From the NCBI GenBank assembly GCA_022825135.1, contig JAJDYN010000040.1, positions 1 through 64,000 on the forward strand: a DNA stretch of 64,000 nucleotides, written 5' to 3'. Shown one piece after another: positions 16,502 to 24,380 of the stretch. Each line of letters starts with the position of its first letter. Within the stretch, counting starts at the first letter, position 1. The position numbers and the translations under genes are program-made. Source of the stretch: Gemmatimonadota bacterium. GTDB lineage: Bacteria; Gemmatimonadota; Gemmatimonadetes; Longimicrobiales; Gaopeijiaceae. Under the pieces are notes generated by a model. The model saw only the letters and a list, made by a program, of their open reading frames with translations. It had not been told where the DNA came from and did no database searches.

Positions 16502-19495
16502 ATGTCCGTCCATTTGGGGAGAGTCGGCGCAGGTGCTCTGGGGAGCCTGCTGCTGGCGTTCTCGCTCCCGTTTTCGGTTGCCGCGCAATCCGCGCCCATC
16601 TCCGAAGCCCAGCTGGAAGCCTTCCGTCCCCGGTCCATAGGCCCGGCTGTCACGGGCGGCCGGGTCCACGACGTGGAGGCGCTCGCCGACGATCCCTCCG
16701 TGCTCTGGGTCGCCACCGCCTCGGGCGGCCTCTGGCGCAGCCTCAACCGCGGGCACACCTGGGTGAACGTCTTCGAGGACATGGAGGTCAACACCTTCGG
16801 CGACGTGGCCCTCGCGCCCTCGGATCCGCGGGTCGTGTACGCGGGCACCGGCGAGCAGAACAACCGGCAGAGCACCTCGTGGGGCAACGGCATCTACCGC
16901 AGCGATGACGGCGGCGAGAGCTGGGAGCACCTGGGGCTGGAGGCCACGCGCCACATCGCCGAGGTGCAGGTCCATCCGCGCAACCCGGACGTCGTCTACG
17001 TGGCGGCCAGCGGAGACCTGTGGAACGCGAGCGAGGAGCGGGGCGTCTACCGCAGCTTCGACGGCGGCCGCAACTGGCGGAAGGTCCTGTATGTGGACGA
17101 AGACACCGGGGCGATCGACCTCGTCCTCAACCAGGACAACCCCGACATCGTCTACGCGGCAACGTACCAGCGGCGCCGCACCGCCTGGGGCTTCAACGGG
17201 GGCGGTCCCGGCAGCGGCATCTACCGTTCCACGGACGGCGGCGACACCTGGGAGGAGCTGACCGAAGGCGTTCCCGCGGGAGACAAGGGGCGCATCGGCC
17301 TGGCCATCTCCCGCTCGAACCCCATGGTGCTGAACGCGCTGATCGAGCACACCGAGGACACGGGGACGTACCGTTCCACGGACGGCGGCGACACCTGGGA
17401 GAAGATGAGCGACCTGAACGGCCGCCCCATGTACTACTCCCACATCTACATCGACCCCAACGACGAGAACGTGGTGTACACCCTGGCGACGTCCTCCTAC
17501 CGCAGCCGCGACGGCGGGCGCACCTGGGAGGACATCTCGGCGCGCCCGACCTACGACGTGGGCGTGCACGCCGACATGCACACCATGTGGATCGACCCGG
17601 GCGATCCCGAACACTTCTACCTGGCGGGCGACGCCGGGCTGCACGAGACCTATGACGGCGGCGTCAACTACCGCCGCATCAACAACATCCCCATCGCGCA
17701 GTTCTACGCCATCGGGGTGGACATGCGCGACCCGTACCGGGTGCACGGGGGACTCCAGGACAACCACTCCTTCGCGGGGCCGTCGCGCACCCGCCGATGG
17801 GCCGGCATCCTCAACGACGACTGGCGACAGACGGGCTTCGGCGACGGCATGTACCAGCAGCCGGATCCGCGCGAGCCCCGCTACGTCTACGTGAACTCCA
17901 ACGGCGGCGGCTACGTGCGCGTGGACACCGAGACCGGGGACCAGCTCGACATCCGTCCGCAGCCGCCCGCGGGAGAGGACCGCTACCGCTTCGACTGGGC
18001 CTCGCCCTCGCTGGTGTCCCGGCACACCGAGGGGCTCGTCTACGCCGCCGGCAACCGGCTCTTCATCAGCCGCGACCACGGCAACAGCTGGACGCGCACG
18101 GAGGACCTGACCCGCCGGATCGACCGGGACGCCCTCGAGATCATGGGCGTGCGCGGCACCGACATACGCCTGTCGCGCAACGACGGCACCAGCGGCTTCA
18201 GCGAGATCACCATCATCGCGGAGTCGCCCCTGAACGGGGACGTGCTCTGGGTGGGCACGGACGACGGCAACGTGCAGCTGTCGCGCGACGGCGGATCCAC
18301 CTGGACCGAGCTTTCAGGCAACATCGACGGGGTGGCGGACGGCACCTACGTGAGCCGCATCCTTCCCTCGGTGCGGGGCGAGGATGTCGCCTACGTCGCC
18401 TTCGACGCGCACCGCAGCGGCGACTTCGCCCCCTACGTGTTCCGCACCGGGGACGCGGGCGCCACCTGGCTGAACCTGAGCGTCGGGCTCGAGGCGGGCG
18501 GTTCGGTCAACTCGCTCGCCGAGCATCCCGACAACCCCGAGCTGATCTTCGCCGGAAGCGAGCACGGGCTCTTCGCCTCCACCGACGCGGGCGCCACCTG
18601 GGCGAGGATGCCCGCGCCCACGACCGCCTACGACGACCTCGTCATCCACCCGCGCGACAAGGACCTGGTGATGGGCACCCACGGGCGGGGCATCCTGATT
18701 CTCGACGATCTCGGCGCCCTCGCCGCCTGGAACGCCCGCGTGGCCTCCGCGCCCGCGCACCTCTTCCCGATCCGGTCGGCGACCATTTTCCAGTACTGGA
18801 AGGACACCTCGTACCGGGCCCAGGAGCCCTACGCGGGTGAGAACCCCGTGGACGGGGCCATCATCACCTACAGCCTGGGGGAGGGTAGCGGCCCGGCGCG
18901 CATCGTCATCGAGGACGAGCGCGGGAACTTCGTGCGCGAGCTCTCGGTACCCGGTTCTTCGGGTGTGCACAGGGTCAACTGGGACCTCCGGCATCCGCTG
19001 CCCGGCGGTTCGACGCAGTGGCGCGCCCACGATGTGGAGGGGCTGGCGCGCACCATCGAGGACCGGGGGCATTTCGTGTCCCCCGGCACGTTCCGGGTGG
19101 TGCTGGAGGCTCGCGGCGCGACCTCGGAACAGAGCCTGGTGGTCGCGGGTGATCCGGAGTTGCCGGTCACGCTGGCCCAGTACCGGGAGCGCGAGCAGTT
19201 CCTGTCGGAGGTGCTGGCGCTGAGGCAGGAGGTGGAGCGAGTGCGGGACGAGCTGGGCGGCATGGGCGGGGGCGGCGCAAGAGGCGCCCGGATCGAGGAA
19301 CTCGACCAGGCCCTCAACCAGGGCCGGGCGGCGCTGGCCGGCATCTACCAGTCCATGAACGGAGGCGGCGTCCGCCAGGGCTCGCTCTATCCGCCCACGG
19401 CCACCCACCGCGAGCAGAAGGAGCGCGTCGAAGCCCTCCTCGCCACCGCCCGCGAGGAGCTGGAGGACCTCGAGGACCTCGACGGCCTCCGCTGA
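16502..19495 (+). CDS. Secreted sortilin/VPS10-like BNR-repeat propeller protein
   Basis: A 997-residue exported protein with signal peptide MSVHLGRVGAGALGSLLL to VAAQ. At least six BNR/Asp-box repeats are visible (YRSDDGGESWE, YRSFDGGRNWR, YRSTDGGDTWEE, YRSTDGGDTWEK, YRSRDGGRTWED, LSRDGGSTWTEL, FASTDAGATWAR), forming one or two large beta-propellers as in sortilin-like proteins. A C-terminal third holds a beta-rich region and a charged, coiled-coil-like segment (LRQEVERVRDELGG to LATAREELEDLEDLD). Such proteins are often annotated as glycosyl hydrolases, but no catalytic residues can be identified, so a function is not assigned. ATG 16502 follows AGGAG. Two Asp boxes are encoded by an identical 33-bp stretch (17222-17254 and 17369-17401). 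Confidence 0.85.
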   Translation: MSVHLGRVGAGALGSLLLAFSLPFSVAAQSAPISEAQLEAFRPRSIGPAVTGGRVHDVEALADDPSVLWVATASGGLWRSLNRGHTWVNVFEDMEVNTFGDVALAPSDPRVVYAGTGEQNNRQSTSWGNGIYRSDDGGESWEHLGLEATRHIAEVQVHPRNPDVVYVAASGDLWNASEERGVYRSFDGGRNWRKVLYVDEDTGAIDLVLNQDNPDIVYAATYQRRRTAWGFNGGGPGSGIYRSTDGGDTWEELTEGVPAGDKGRIGLAISRSNPMVLNALIEHTEDTGTYRSTDGGDTWEKMSDLNGRPMYYSHIYIDPNDENVVYTLATSSYRSRDGGRTWEDISARPTYDVGVHADMHTMWIDPGDPEHFYLAGDAGLHETYDGGVNYRRINNIPIAQFYAIGVDMRDPYRVHGGLQDNHSFAGPSRTRRWAGILNDDWRQTGFGDGMYQQPDPREPRYVYVNSNGGGYVRVDTETGDQLDIRPQPPAGEDRYRFDWASPSLVSRHTEGLVYAAGNRLFISRDHGNSWTRTEDLTRRIDRDALEIMGVRGTDIRLSRNDGTSGFSEITIIAESPLNGDVLWVGTDDGNVQLSRDGGSTWTELSGNIDGVADGTYVSRILPSVRGEDVAYVAFDAHRSGDFAPYVFRTGDAGATWLNLSVGLEAGGSVNSLAEHPDNPELIFAGSEHGLFASTDAGATWARMPAPTTAYDDLVIHPRDKDLVMGTHGRGILILDDLGALAAWNARVASAPAHLFPIRSATIFQYWKDTSYRAQEPYAGENPVDGAIITYSLGEGSGPARIVIEDERGNFVRELSVPGSSGVHRVNWDLRHPLPGGSTQWRAHDVEGLARTIEDRGHFVSPGTFRVVLEARGATSEQSLVVAGDPELPVTLAQYREREQFLSEVLALRQEVERVRDELGGMGGGGARGARIEELDQALNQGRAALAGIYQSMNGGGVRQGSLYPPTATHREQKERVEALLATAREELEDLEDLDGLR
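17222..17401 (+). repeat. Exact 33-bp internal duplication encoding two Asp boxes
   Basis: The stretches 17222-17254 and 17369-17401 are identical over 33 bp and encode YRSTDGGDTWE in each case. They are 147 bp (49 codons) apart, one propeller-repeat unit, which fits blade duplication or gene conversion within the BNR gene. The DNA identity shows a recent homogenisation compared with the other, diverged Asp boxes. Confidence 0.7.
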
Positions 19496-19539
19496 TGCCG
19501 AACCCCCGTTTCCGATAACCGAAAAGGAGTCCTGCCCAC

Positions 19540-19935
19540 ATGTTCATGGCCCATTCGGGAGTTCGCTACCTGGTTCTGCTGTTTGGAGCGGCGTGTGCCC
19601 TCTACGCGCTCGCTGGATGGGCGACGGGTCGCCCCTACGACCGCCCCATGCGGGTGCTTGCTTCCATGTTTGCGGGATCGCTGCATCTTCAGATTCTGCT
19701 CGGGGTGGCGGTCATCCTCACCATCCCGGGCAGTTTCAGTACGGCGCTGATGGGGCACATCCTGCCCCTGCTGATCGCAGCCGTCGTGGCGCAGCTCCCC
19801 GTCTCGGTGATGCGGCGCCGTCCCGAGGATCAGCGCACCTACGCGCCCCACGCAGTCTCCTCCCTGATCGCACTGGCGCTGATCTGGGCGGGCGTCGCCG
19901 CGATCGGCCGCTCGCTGCTCGAGAGCACCGGATAG
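19540..19935 (+). CDS. Small four-helix membrane protein with conserved-looking histidines
   Basis: A 131-residue protein with about four membrane segments. It opens MAHSGVRYLVLLFG, a start resembling small Bacteroidota/Gemmatimonadota membrane proteins annotated as hypothetical or cytochrome-b-like. His residues sit in or near helices (MAHSG, GSLHLQ, MGHILP, APHAV), so heme or metal binding is possible but unproven. AAAAGGAG precedes the start; ATG at the third codon is also possible. It stands 44 bp after the BNR gene and ahead of the acyl-CoA dehydrogenase, ctaA and DUF420 genes, a context that hints at respiration. Confidence 0.7.
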   Translation: MFMAHSGVRYLVLLFGAACALYALAGWATGRPYDRPMRVLASMFAGSLHLQILLGVAVILTIPGSFSTALMGHILPLLIAAVVAQLPVSVMRRRPEDQRTYAPHAVSSLIALALIWAGVAAIGRSLLESTG

Positions 19936-20001
19936 CGCCGTGCTGCGAGAATCGCATGAGCGAACCGCCGCATTGAACGCCCCGCTTCACCGGAGCCGCG
20001 C

Positions 20002-21954
20002 ATGACGGCCAAACCGGCCGGGGGCCACGCGAGTGAGCGCGAAGCGCGCGAGGTGGCGGAGAGCGCACGGGAAAAGCGCTGGCAGCAGCGGAGCTTCGTC
20101 AAGTCGCTGTTCGCGGGCCGGTTCCATGTGGATTGGGTCCATCCCCATCCGCTGCCCGACCCCGGGGAACAGTTCCGGGGGAGTCATTTCCTCAGAGAGC
20201 TCGATGAGTTCGCGCGCAACCATATCGACGGCGACGCAGTCGACCGCGACGCCTGGGTCCCCGAGGAAGTGCTCGACGGGCTGCGCGCGCTGGGCGCCTT
20301 CGGCATCAAGATCCCGCGGGAATACGGGGGCCTCGGACTCTCGCAGATCACCTACAACCGCGCGCTCGAGATCGTGGCAAGCCGCTGCATCTCCACCGCC
20401 GCGTTCCTCTCCGCCCACCAGTCCATCGGCGTGCCCCAGCCCCTTGCCTACTTCGGCACCGAGGCGCAGAAGCGGGCCTACCTCCCCCGGCTGGCCGCGG
20501 GGGCGCTTTCCGCCTTCGCGCTGACGGAACCGGAAGCCGGCTCCGATCCCGCCAACATGTCGACCACCGCCACGCCCACGGCGGACGGCAGCGCGTACAT
20601 CCTGAACGGAGAGAAGCTCTGGTGTACGAACGGGCCGCGGGCGGAGCTCCTGGTGGTCATGGCGCGCACGCCGGCGCGGGCGGGCGTCAAGGGGAAGCGG
20701 CCCATCTCCGCCTTCATCGTGGACAAGGCCTGGCCAGGGGTGGAGGTGGTGCACACCAGCCGCTTCATGGGGCTGAAGGGGCTTTCCAACGGAGTGCTGC
20801 GCTTCACCGACGTGCGGGTGCCGCGCGAGAACCTGCTCTGGGGCGAGGGGCTCGGTCTCAAGCTCGCGCTCATCACGCTCAACACGGGCAGGCTGTCGCT
20901 TCCGGCGCTGTGCGCGGCGGCCGGCAAGACCGCCCTGCACATGTGCCGGCGCTGGTGCGGCGACCGGGTTCAGTGGGGCGCCCCGGTGGGCAGGCACGAC
21001 GCCGTCGCCCAGATGCTGGGCCGGATGGCCGCGAACGCCTTCGCCATGGAAGCGGTCATGGAACTGTCCTCGGTGATGGCCGACGCCGGGACCTTCGACA
21101 TCCGCATCGAAGCCGCCATGGCCAAGCTCTGGAACAGCGAGACCGCCTGGGCCCTCGCCGACGACGCGGTCCAGATGCGGAGCGGTCGCGGGTACGAGAC
21201 GGCGGATTCCCTGCGTGCCCGCGGCGAGGAGATGCCCGCTCCCGTGGAGCGTCTGCTCCGCGACGTGCGCATCAATCGCATCTTCGAGGGTTCCAGCGAA
21301 ATCATGCGCCTGTTCATCGCGCGCGAAGCGGTGGACCAGCACCTGAAGCTGGCGGGGGCCCTGGTGGATCCGCGGGCGCCCCGTCGCGAGCGGATGGCCG
21401 CGCTGGCGCGTGCCGGGCTGCACTATGCCTGGTGGTATCCCACCCGCTGGGTGGGCTGGAGCCGCTGGCCCAGATTCTCGGAATTCGGACGCCTGGCGAG
21501 CCATGTGGGCTTCATCGAGCGCACTTCGCGCAGGCTCGCGCGTTCCCTGTTCTACTGCATGCTCCGGTTCGGGGCCGGGCTCGAGAAGCGCCAGGCGGTG
21601 CTGGGCCGCATCGTGGACATCGGATCCGAGCTCTTTGCGATGACCGCGGTCACCGTTCGCGTCGACATGCTGGCCGCGAAGAACCCCGGCGACGCCTCTC
21701 CGGAGGATCTTGCGGACCTGTTCTGCAGGCAGGCGCGGCGGCGCATCAAGGCGCACTTCGCCGCCCTGTTCTCCAACGACGACGTCGCTGCCTACAAGGT
21801 TGCCGCGAGGACCATGGAGGGGGCCTACGGGTGGCTGGAGGAGGGCGTGGTCACGATGACCGACCTGGAGGCGATGGAAGAGGCCGAGGCCGGCGGCTCC
21901 CCCGGTCCCGCGGCTGCGAAGCAGGCCCGGGAGGCCGCGGTGGCGGCCCGCTAG
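20002..21954 (+). CDS. Acyl-CoA dehydrogenase, VLCAD/ACAD9-like with long C-terminal extension
   Basis: FAD-dependent first step of fatty-acid beta-oxidation. The 650-residue length, against ~380 for ordinary acyl-CoA dehydrogenases, and the extra C-terminal helical domain (after residue ~450) match the membrane-associated very-long-chain type. Landmarks: GIKIPREYGGLGLSQITYNR, FALTEPEAGSDPANMSTTA (FAD and substrate binding), the GEKLWCTNG segment, and RIFEGSSEIMRLFI with the expected catalytic base Glu429. A charged N-terminus (about residues 1-30) has no signal peptide. It is separated by 12 bp from ctaA, so the two may be co-transcribed. Substrate chain length is inferred from architecture only. 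Confidence 0.92.
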   Translation: MTAKPAGGHASEREAREVAESAREKRWQQRSFVKSLFAGRFHVDWVHPHPLPDPGEQFRGSHFLRELDEFARNHIDGDAVDRDAWVPEEVLDGLRALGAFGIKIPREYGGLGLSQITYNRALEIVASRCISTAAFLSAHQSIGVPQPLAYFGTEAQKRAYLPRLAAGALSAFALTEPEAGSDPANMSTTATPTADGSAYILNGEKLWCTNGPRAELLVVMARTPARAGVKGKRPISAFIVDKAWPGVEVVHTSRFMGLKGLSNGVLRFTDVRVPRENLLWGEGLGLKLALITLNTGRLSLPALCAAAGKTALHMCRRWCGDRVQWGAPVGRHDAVAQMLGRMAANAFAMEAVMELSSVMADAGTFDIRIEAAMAKLWNSETAWALADDAVQMRSGRGYETADSLRARGEEMPAPVERLLRDVRINRIFEGSSEIMRLFIAREAVDQHLKLAGALVDPRAPRRERMAALARAGLHYAWWYPTRWVGWSRWPRFSEFGRLASHVGFIERTSRRLARSLFYCMLRFGAGLEKRQAVLGRIVDIGSELFAMTAVTVRVDMLAAKNPGDASPEDLADLFCRQARRRIKAHFAALFSNDDVAAYKVAARTMEGAYGWLEEGVVTMTDLEAMEEAEAGGSPGPAAAKQAREAAVAAR

Positions 21955-21966
21955 CGGAGGGTGCCG

Positions 21967-22953
21967 ATGAGCGCGCGCCTTCCCCACATCGCCCTGGCCG
22001 CCGTGCTGGGATGGACCCTCGGGCTTCTCCTCCTGGGCAGCATCGTGCACGCGACCGAGTCGAGCCTCGCCTGCCCGGACTGGCCGACCTGCTTCGGCAC
22101 CATGATGCCCGAGATGACCGGCGGGGTGTTCTGGGAGCACCTGCACCGGCTGGTGGCGGGCGCGCTGGTGCTGTTGTTCGCGGCGGCCGCCTGGCTGACC
22201 TGGCGCCGGCAGCCGGAGCGCCGGTGGCTGCACCGGGCGGGGCTGGCGGGGGTCGCGCTGCTGATCGTCCAGTCGGTGCTCGGCGGCCTCACCGTGCTGA
22301 TGCGCCTGCCGGACGCCATCTCCTCCTCCCACCTCGCGCTCGCGTTCCTCTTCCTGGGCCTGGCCACGGTCATGACGGTAGTGACGGCGCGGGGATGGGG
22401 CGGAGGCGCGCGCCTCGCGGGCGCGGCGCGGGCGAAGCTCGCGAAGATGGCGGGCGGGGTGGCGGCGCTGGTCCTGGCGCAGTCGGTGCTGGGCGCCGTG
22501 GTGCGCCACACCGACGCGGGCATGGCCTGCCCGGACGTCCCGCTCTGCCTCGGGCAGGTGGTGCCTCCCCTCGAGCACCCGCTGGTGATACTGCACTTCG
22601 GCCATCGCCTGCTGGGCATCCTGGTGGCGCTGGCGACCCTCGCGCTGGCCGTCTTCGTGCTGCGCCGGAGGGCGGCCGCCCCCCTCCCGGCCCTCGCGGC
22701 GGGAGCGCTGGTCACGGTGCTGGCCCAGGTCACGGTGGGCTTCCTCTCGGTGAGCAGCGGGCTCGCGGTCGCGCCCGTCTCGCTGCACACGCTGCTGGCC
22801 GCGATGCTCCTCTCGCTGACCGTGGCGCTCGCGGCGTACGGGTATGAACCCGAGCTTCGGCTCGCCGATGGCGCCGCGGGGGTCGCCACGGACTCGCGCG
22901 GTCCGACCACGGCGCCCGCCCGGCAGGGACCCGATCCTCATCCCGCGCTGTAG
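21967..22953 (+). CDS. ctaA: Heme A synthase (CtaA/COX15)
   Basis: Oxidises the C8 methyl of heme O to give heme A for aa3-type cytochrome oxidases, in the cytoplasmic membrane. The 328-residue product has eight membrane segments in two internally homologous halves. Each half carries its histidine pair (EHLHRL and SSHLALA; HFGHRLLG and SLHTLL). Each also has a cysteine pair in the first outer loop (ACPDWPTC and ACPDVPLC), as in the Cys-containing class. ATG 21967 is chosen over GTG 21961 because GGAGG lies 6 nt before it. The presence of the gene implies aerobic respiration with an aa3 oxidase encoded elsewhere. Confidence 0.93.
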   Translation: MSARLPHIALAAVLGWTLGLLLLGSIVHATESSLACPDWPTCFGTMMPEMTGGVFWEHLHRLVAGALVLLFAAAAWLTWRRQPERRWLHRAGLAGVALLIVQSVLGGLTVLMRLPDAISSSHLALAFLFLGLATVMTVVTARGWGGGARLAGAARAKLAKMAGGVAALVLAQSVLGAVVRHTDAGMACPDVPLCLGQVVPPLEHPLVILHFGHRLLGILVALATLALAVFVLRRRAAAPLPALAAGALVTVLAQVTVGFLSVSSGLAVAPVSLHTLLAAMLLSLTVALAAYGYEPELRLADGAAGVATDSRGPTTAPARQGPDPHPAL

Positions 22954-22973
22954 TCGCACTGCGGCAGCATTCC

Positions 22974-23414
22974 ATGGACGCTGAGGCGCTCGGCAACTTT
23001 CTGGCCCCGGTCAACGCCTCGCTGAACCTGCTCAGCACCAGCTTCCTGGTGGCAGGATTCGCCTTCATCCGGGCGCGCAACATCCCCCGCCACCGCCTGT
23101 GCATGATCTCGGCGGCGAGCGCGTCGGGCCTCTTCCTCGTCTTCTACGTCATCCGCTTCTCCCTCACCGGCACCCACACCTTCGCCGGAGAGGGAACCGC
23201 CCGGGTGGCCTACCTGGCCATCCTGTTCTCGCACATGGTGCTCGCGGTGGTGGTGGTCCCCCTCATCATCCGCCTGCTCTTCCTGGCGGGCCGCGAGCGC
23301 TTCGCCGAGCACGCCCGCCTCGCGCGCTGGACCTTCCCGGTCTGGCTGTACGTGTCGGTGACCGGGCTGGTGGTCTACGCCATGCTCTACCACGTGTACG
23401 GATACGTGGAGTAG
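22974..23414 (+). CDS. DUF420 family membrane protein
   Basis: A 146-residue protein with four to five membrane helices. It shows the DUF420 pattern: NASLNLLSTSFLVAGFAFIRARNIPRHRLCMISA, FSLTGTHTF, and SHMVLAVVVVPLIIRLL. Family members are repeatedly encoded with cytochrome oxidase and heme A synthesis genes and are thought to help oxidase assembly, though the biochemical role is not established. It follows ctaA by 20 bp on the same strand, which supports the same pathway. Confidence 0.88.
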   Translation: MDAEALGNFLAPVNASLNLLSTSFLVAGFAFIRARNIPRHRLCMISAASASGLFLVFYVIRFSLTGTHTFAGEGTARVAYLAILFSHMVLAVVVVPLIIRLLFLAGRERFAEHARLARWTFPVWLYVSVTGLVVYAMLYHVYGYVE

Positions 23415-23494
23415 GGGCCGCTGAACCCGGCCGTTACGGCGGAGACTGACTCAGGCGAGCGACAGACCCGCGACGGAACTCCCGGCTCGCCGGC

Positions 23495-24118
23495 TCAGAA
23501 CCGGAACGAGGCATCGGGCGCGACGCGACCGGCCGCCTCCCCCAGCGCGGTGAACACCGTCAGGTCCACCTGCACCACGTCGGGCAGGAGATCGGCAAAC
23601 TGCAGGCTCGCCGGTCCGACGGGCTCACGGGAACAGGTGAGGGAGGCGAGGAGGTGCACGTCCTGGTGTACGGTGCCCTCGTCCTCGTGAGCATGCCCGT
23701 CCTCACCGACATGGTCATCCTCTACACCTTCGGGCCCCTGCACCTCCGCCGACGCCAGAGCACAGGTCGCCCCGTCCGGAAAGGCGAGGAGACGCGCGCC
23801 ACCGGTTCGGAGTCTGTCGAGGGCCTCCGCTGCGGTGGCCCGCTCCTGCGCCGTGCGGGGGGCGTGCTCGAAGCCGAACACCGATTCTGCGGGGAGTTCC
23901 AGGTCGACGGTCAGGCGGGTGCCGTCCACGGCCAGGCCCAGTCGGGCGATGCCGTGTTCGTGGGCCCCGGCCGTCCCCAACCGTTCGCCCTCGACCAGGG
24001 GAGGACCAGGACGCGGGGAGGATGAATCGCCGCATGCGACGAACAGCAGAAGGCACGGGATCGCCCACCCCATGAAAGGGGAGCGGACCTGGGGTTGATC
24101 GAGTGTGGGAATGCTCAT
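23495..24118 (-). CDS. DUF2796 / ZrgA-like metal-binding lipoprotein
   Basis: A 207-residue lipoprotein with a hydrophobic stretch and lipobox ending at Cys29 (LLFVACGD). The body matches DUF2796: AHEHGIARLGLAVDGTRLTVDLELPAESVFGFEHAPRT and FPDGATCAL, followed by a His/Asp/Glu-rich loop (DDHVGEDGHAHEDEG). In Vibrio, ZrgA of this family is a periplasmic zinc-binding accessory for zinc uptake. ATG 24118 is chosen because an AT-rich promoter/operator candidate lies just upstream (24176-24199); longer in-frame starts would run through it. Zinc is inferred from family and the His-rich loop. No transporter gene is adjacent. Confidence 0.8.
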   Translation of the reverse strand: MSIPTLDQPQVRSPFMGWAIPCLLLFVACGDSSSPRPGPPLVEGERLGTAGAHEHGIARLGLAVDGTRLTVDLELPAESVFGFEHAPRTAQERATAAEALDRLRTGGARLLAFPDGATCALASAEVQGPEGVEDDHVGEDGHAHEDEGTVHQDVHLLASLTCSREPVGPASLQFADLLPDVVQVDLTVFTALGEAAGRVAPDASFRF

Positions 24119-24175
24119 CGTGTCGGAACCGGTGGGGATGGCGTGCGCACAGGTGTATGAAGGCAGGGTGTCTGA

Positions 24176-24199
24176 ATGATATTGTATTCTCGTTATCAT
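24176..24199 (-). promoter_or_regulatory. Candidate Fur/Zur-type operator over a -10 box for the ZrgA-like gene
   Basis: ATGATA (24176-24181) and TATCAT (24194-24199) form a perfect inverted repeat with 12 bp between the arms. It is a conspicuous AT-rich island in GC-rich DNA. On the minus strand it contains TACAAT (24186-24181), a five-of-six match to a -10 box, about 57 nt upstream of the lipoprotein start. An operator over the -10 of a zinc-binding lipoprotein gene is what Zur control would look like. The match to any published Zur or Fur box is only partial. Confidence 0.35.
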
Positions 24200-24380
24200 C
24201 TCCTGGTTCCCCCGAAGGGGCGAGGGCCGGAGGGCAGGCCTCGCCGCGCCGCGTTGCTCTCATGCGATGCCTGCGCGCCCGGCAAGGTCCCTGGACCGGC
24301 CGGAAGCCTTCGCCCGGTGCGCGCGGCAGGCTATTGTTCGCAGTCCGAATCGAGGATCCATTCACGTTCAAGCGGGGATC

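Noticed and set aside
17222..17401. 33-bp identical repeat as a mobile-element or attachment site
   Set aside because: Both copies lie in frame within one BNR gene and encode homologous Asp boxes; internal gene duplication explains them.
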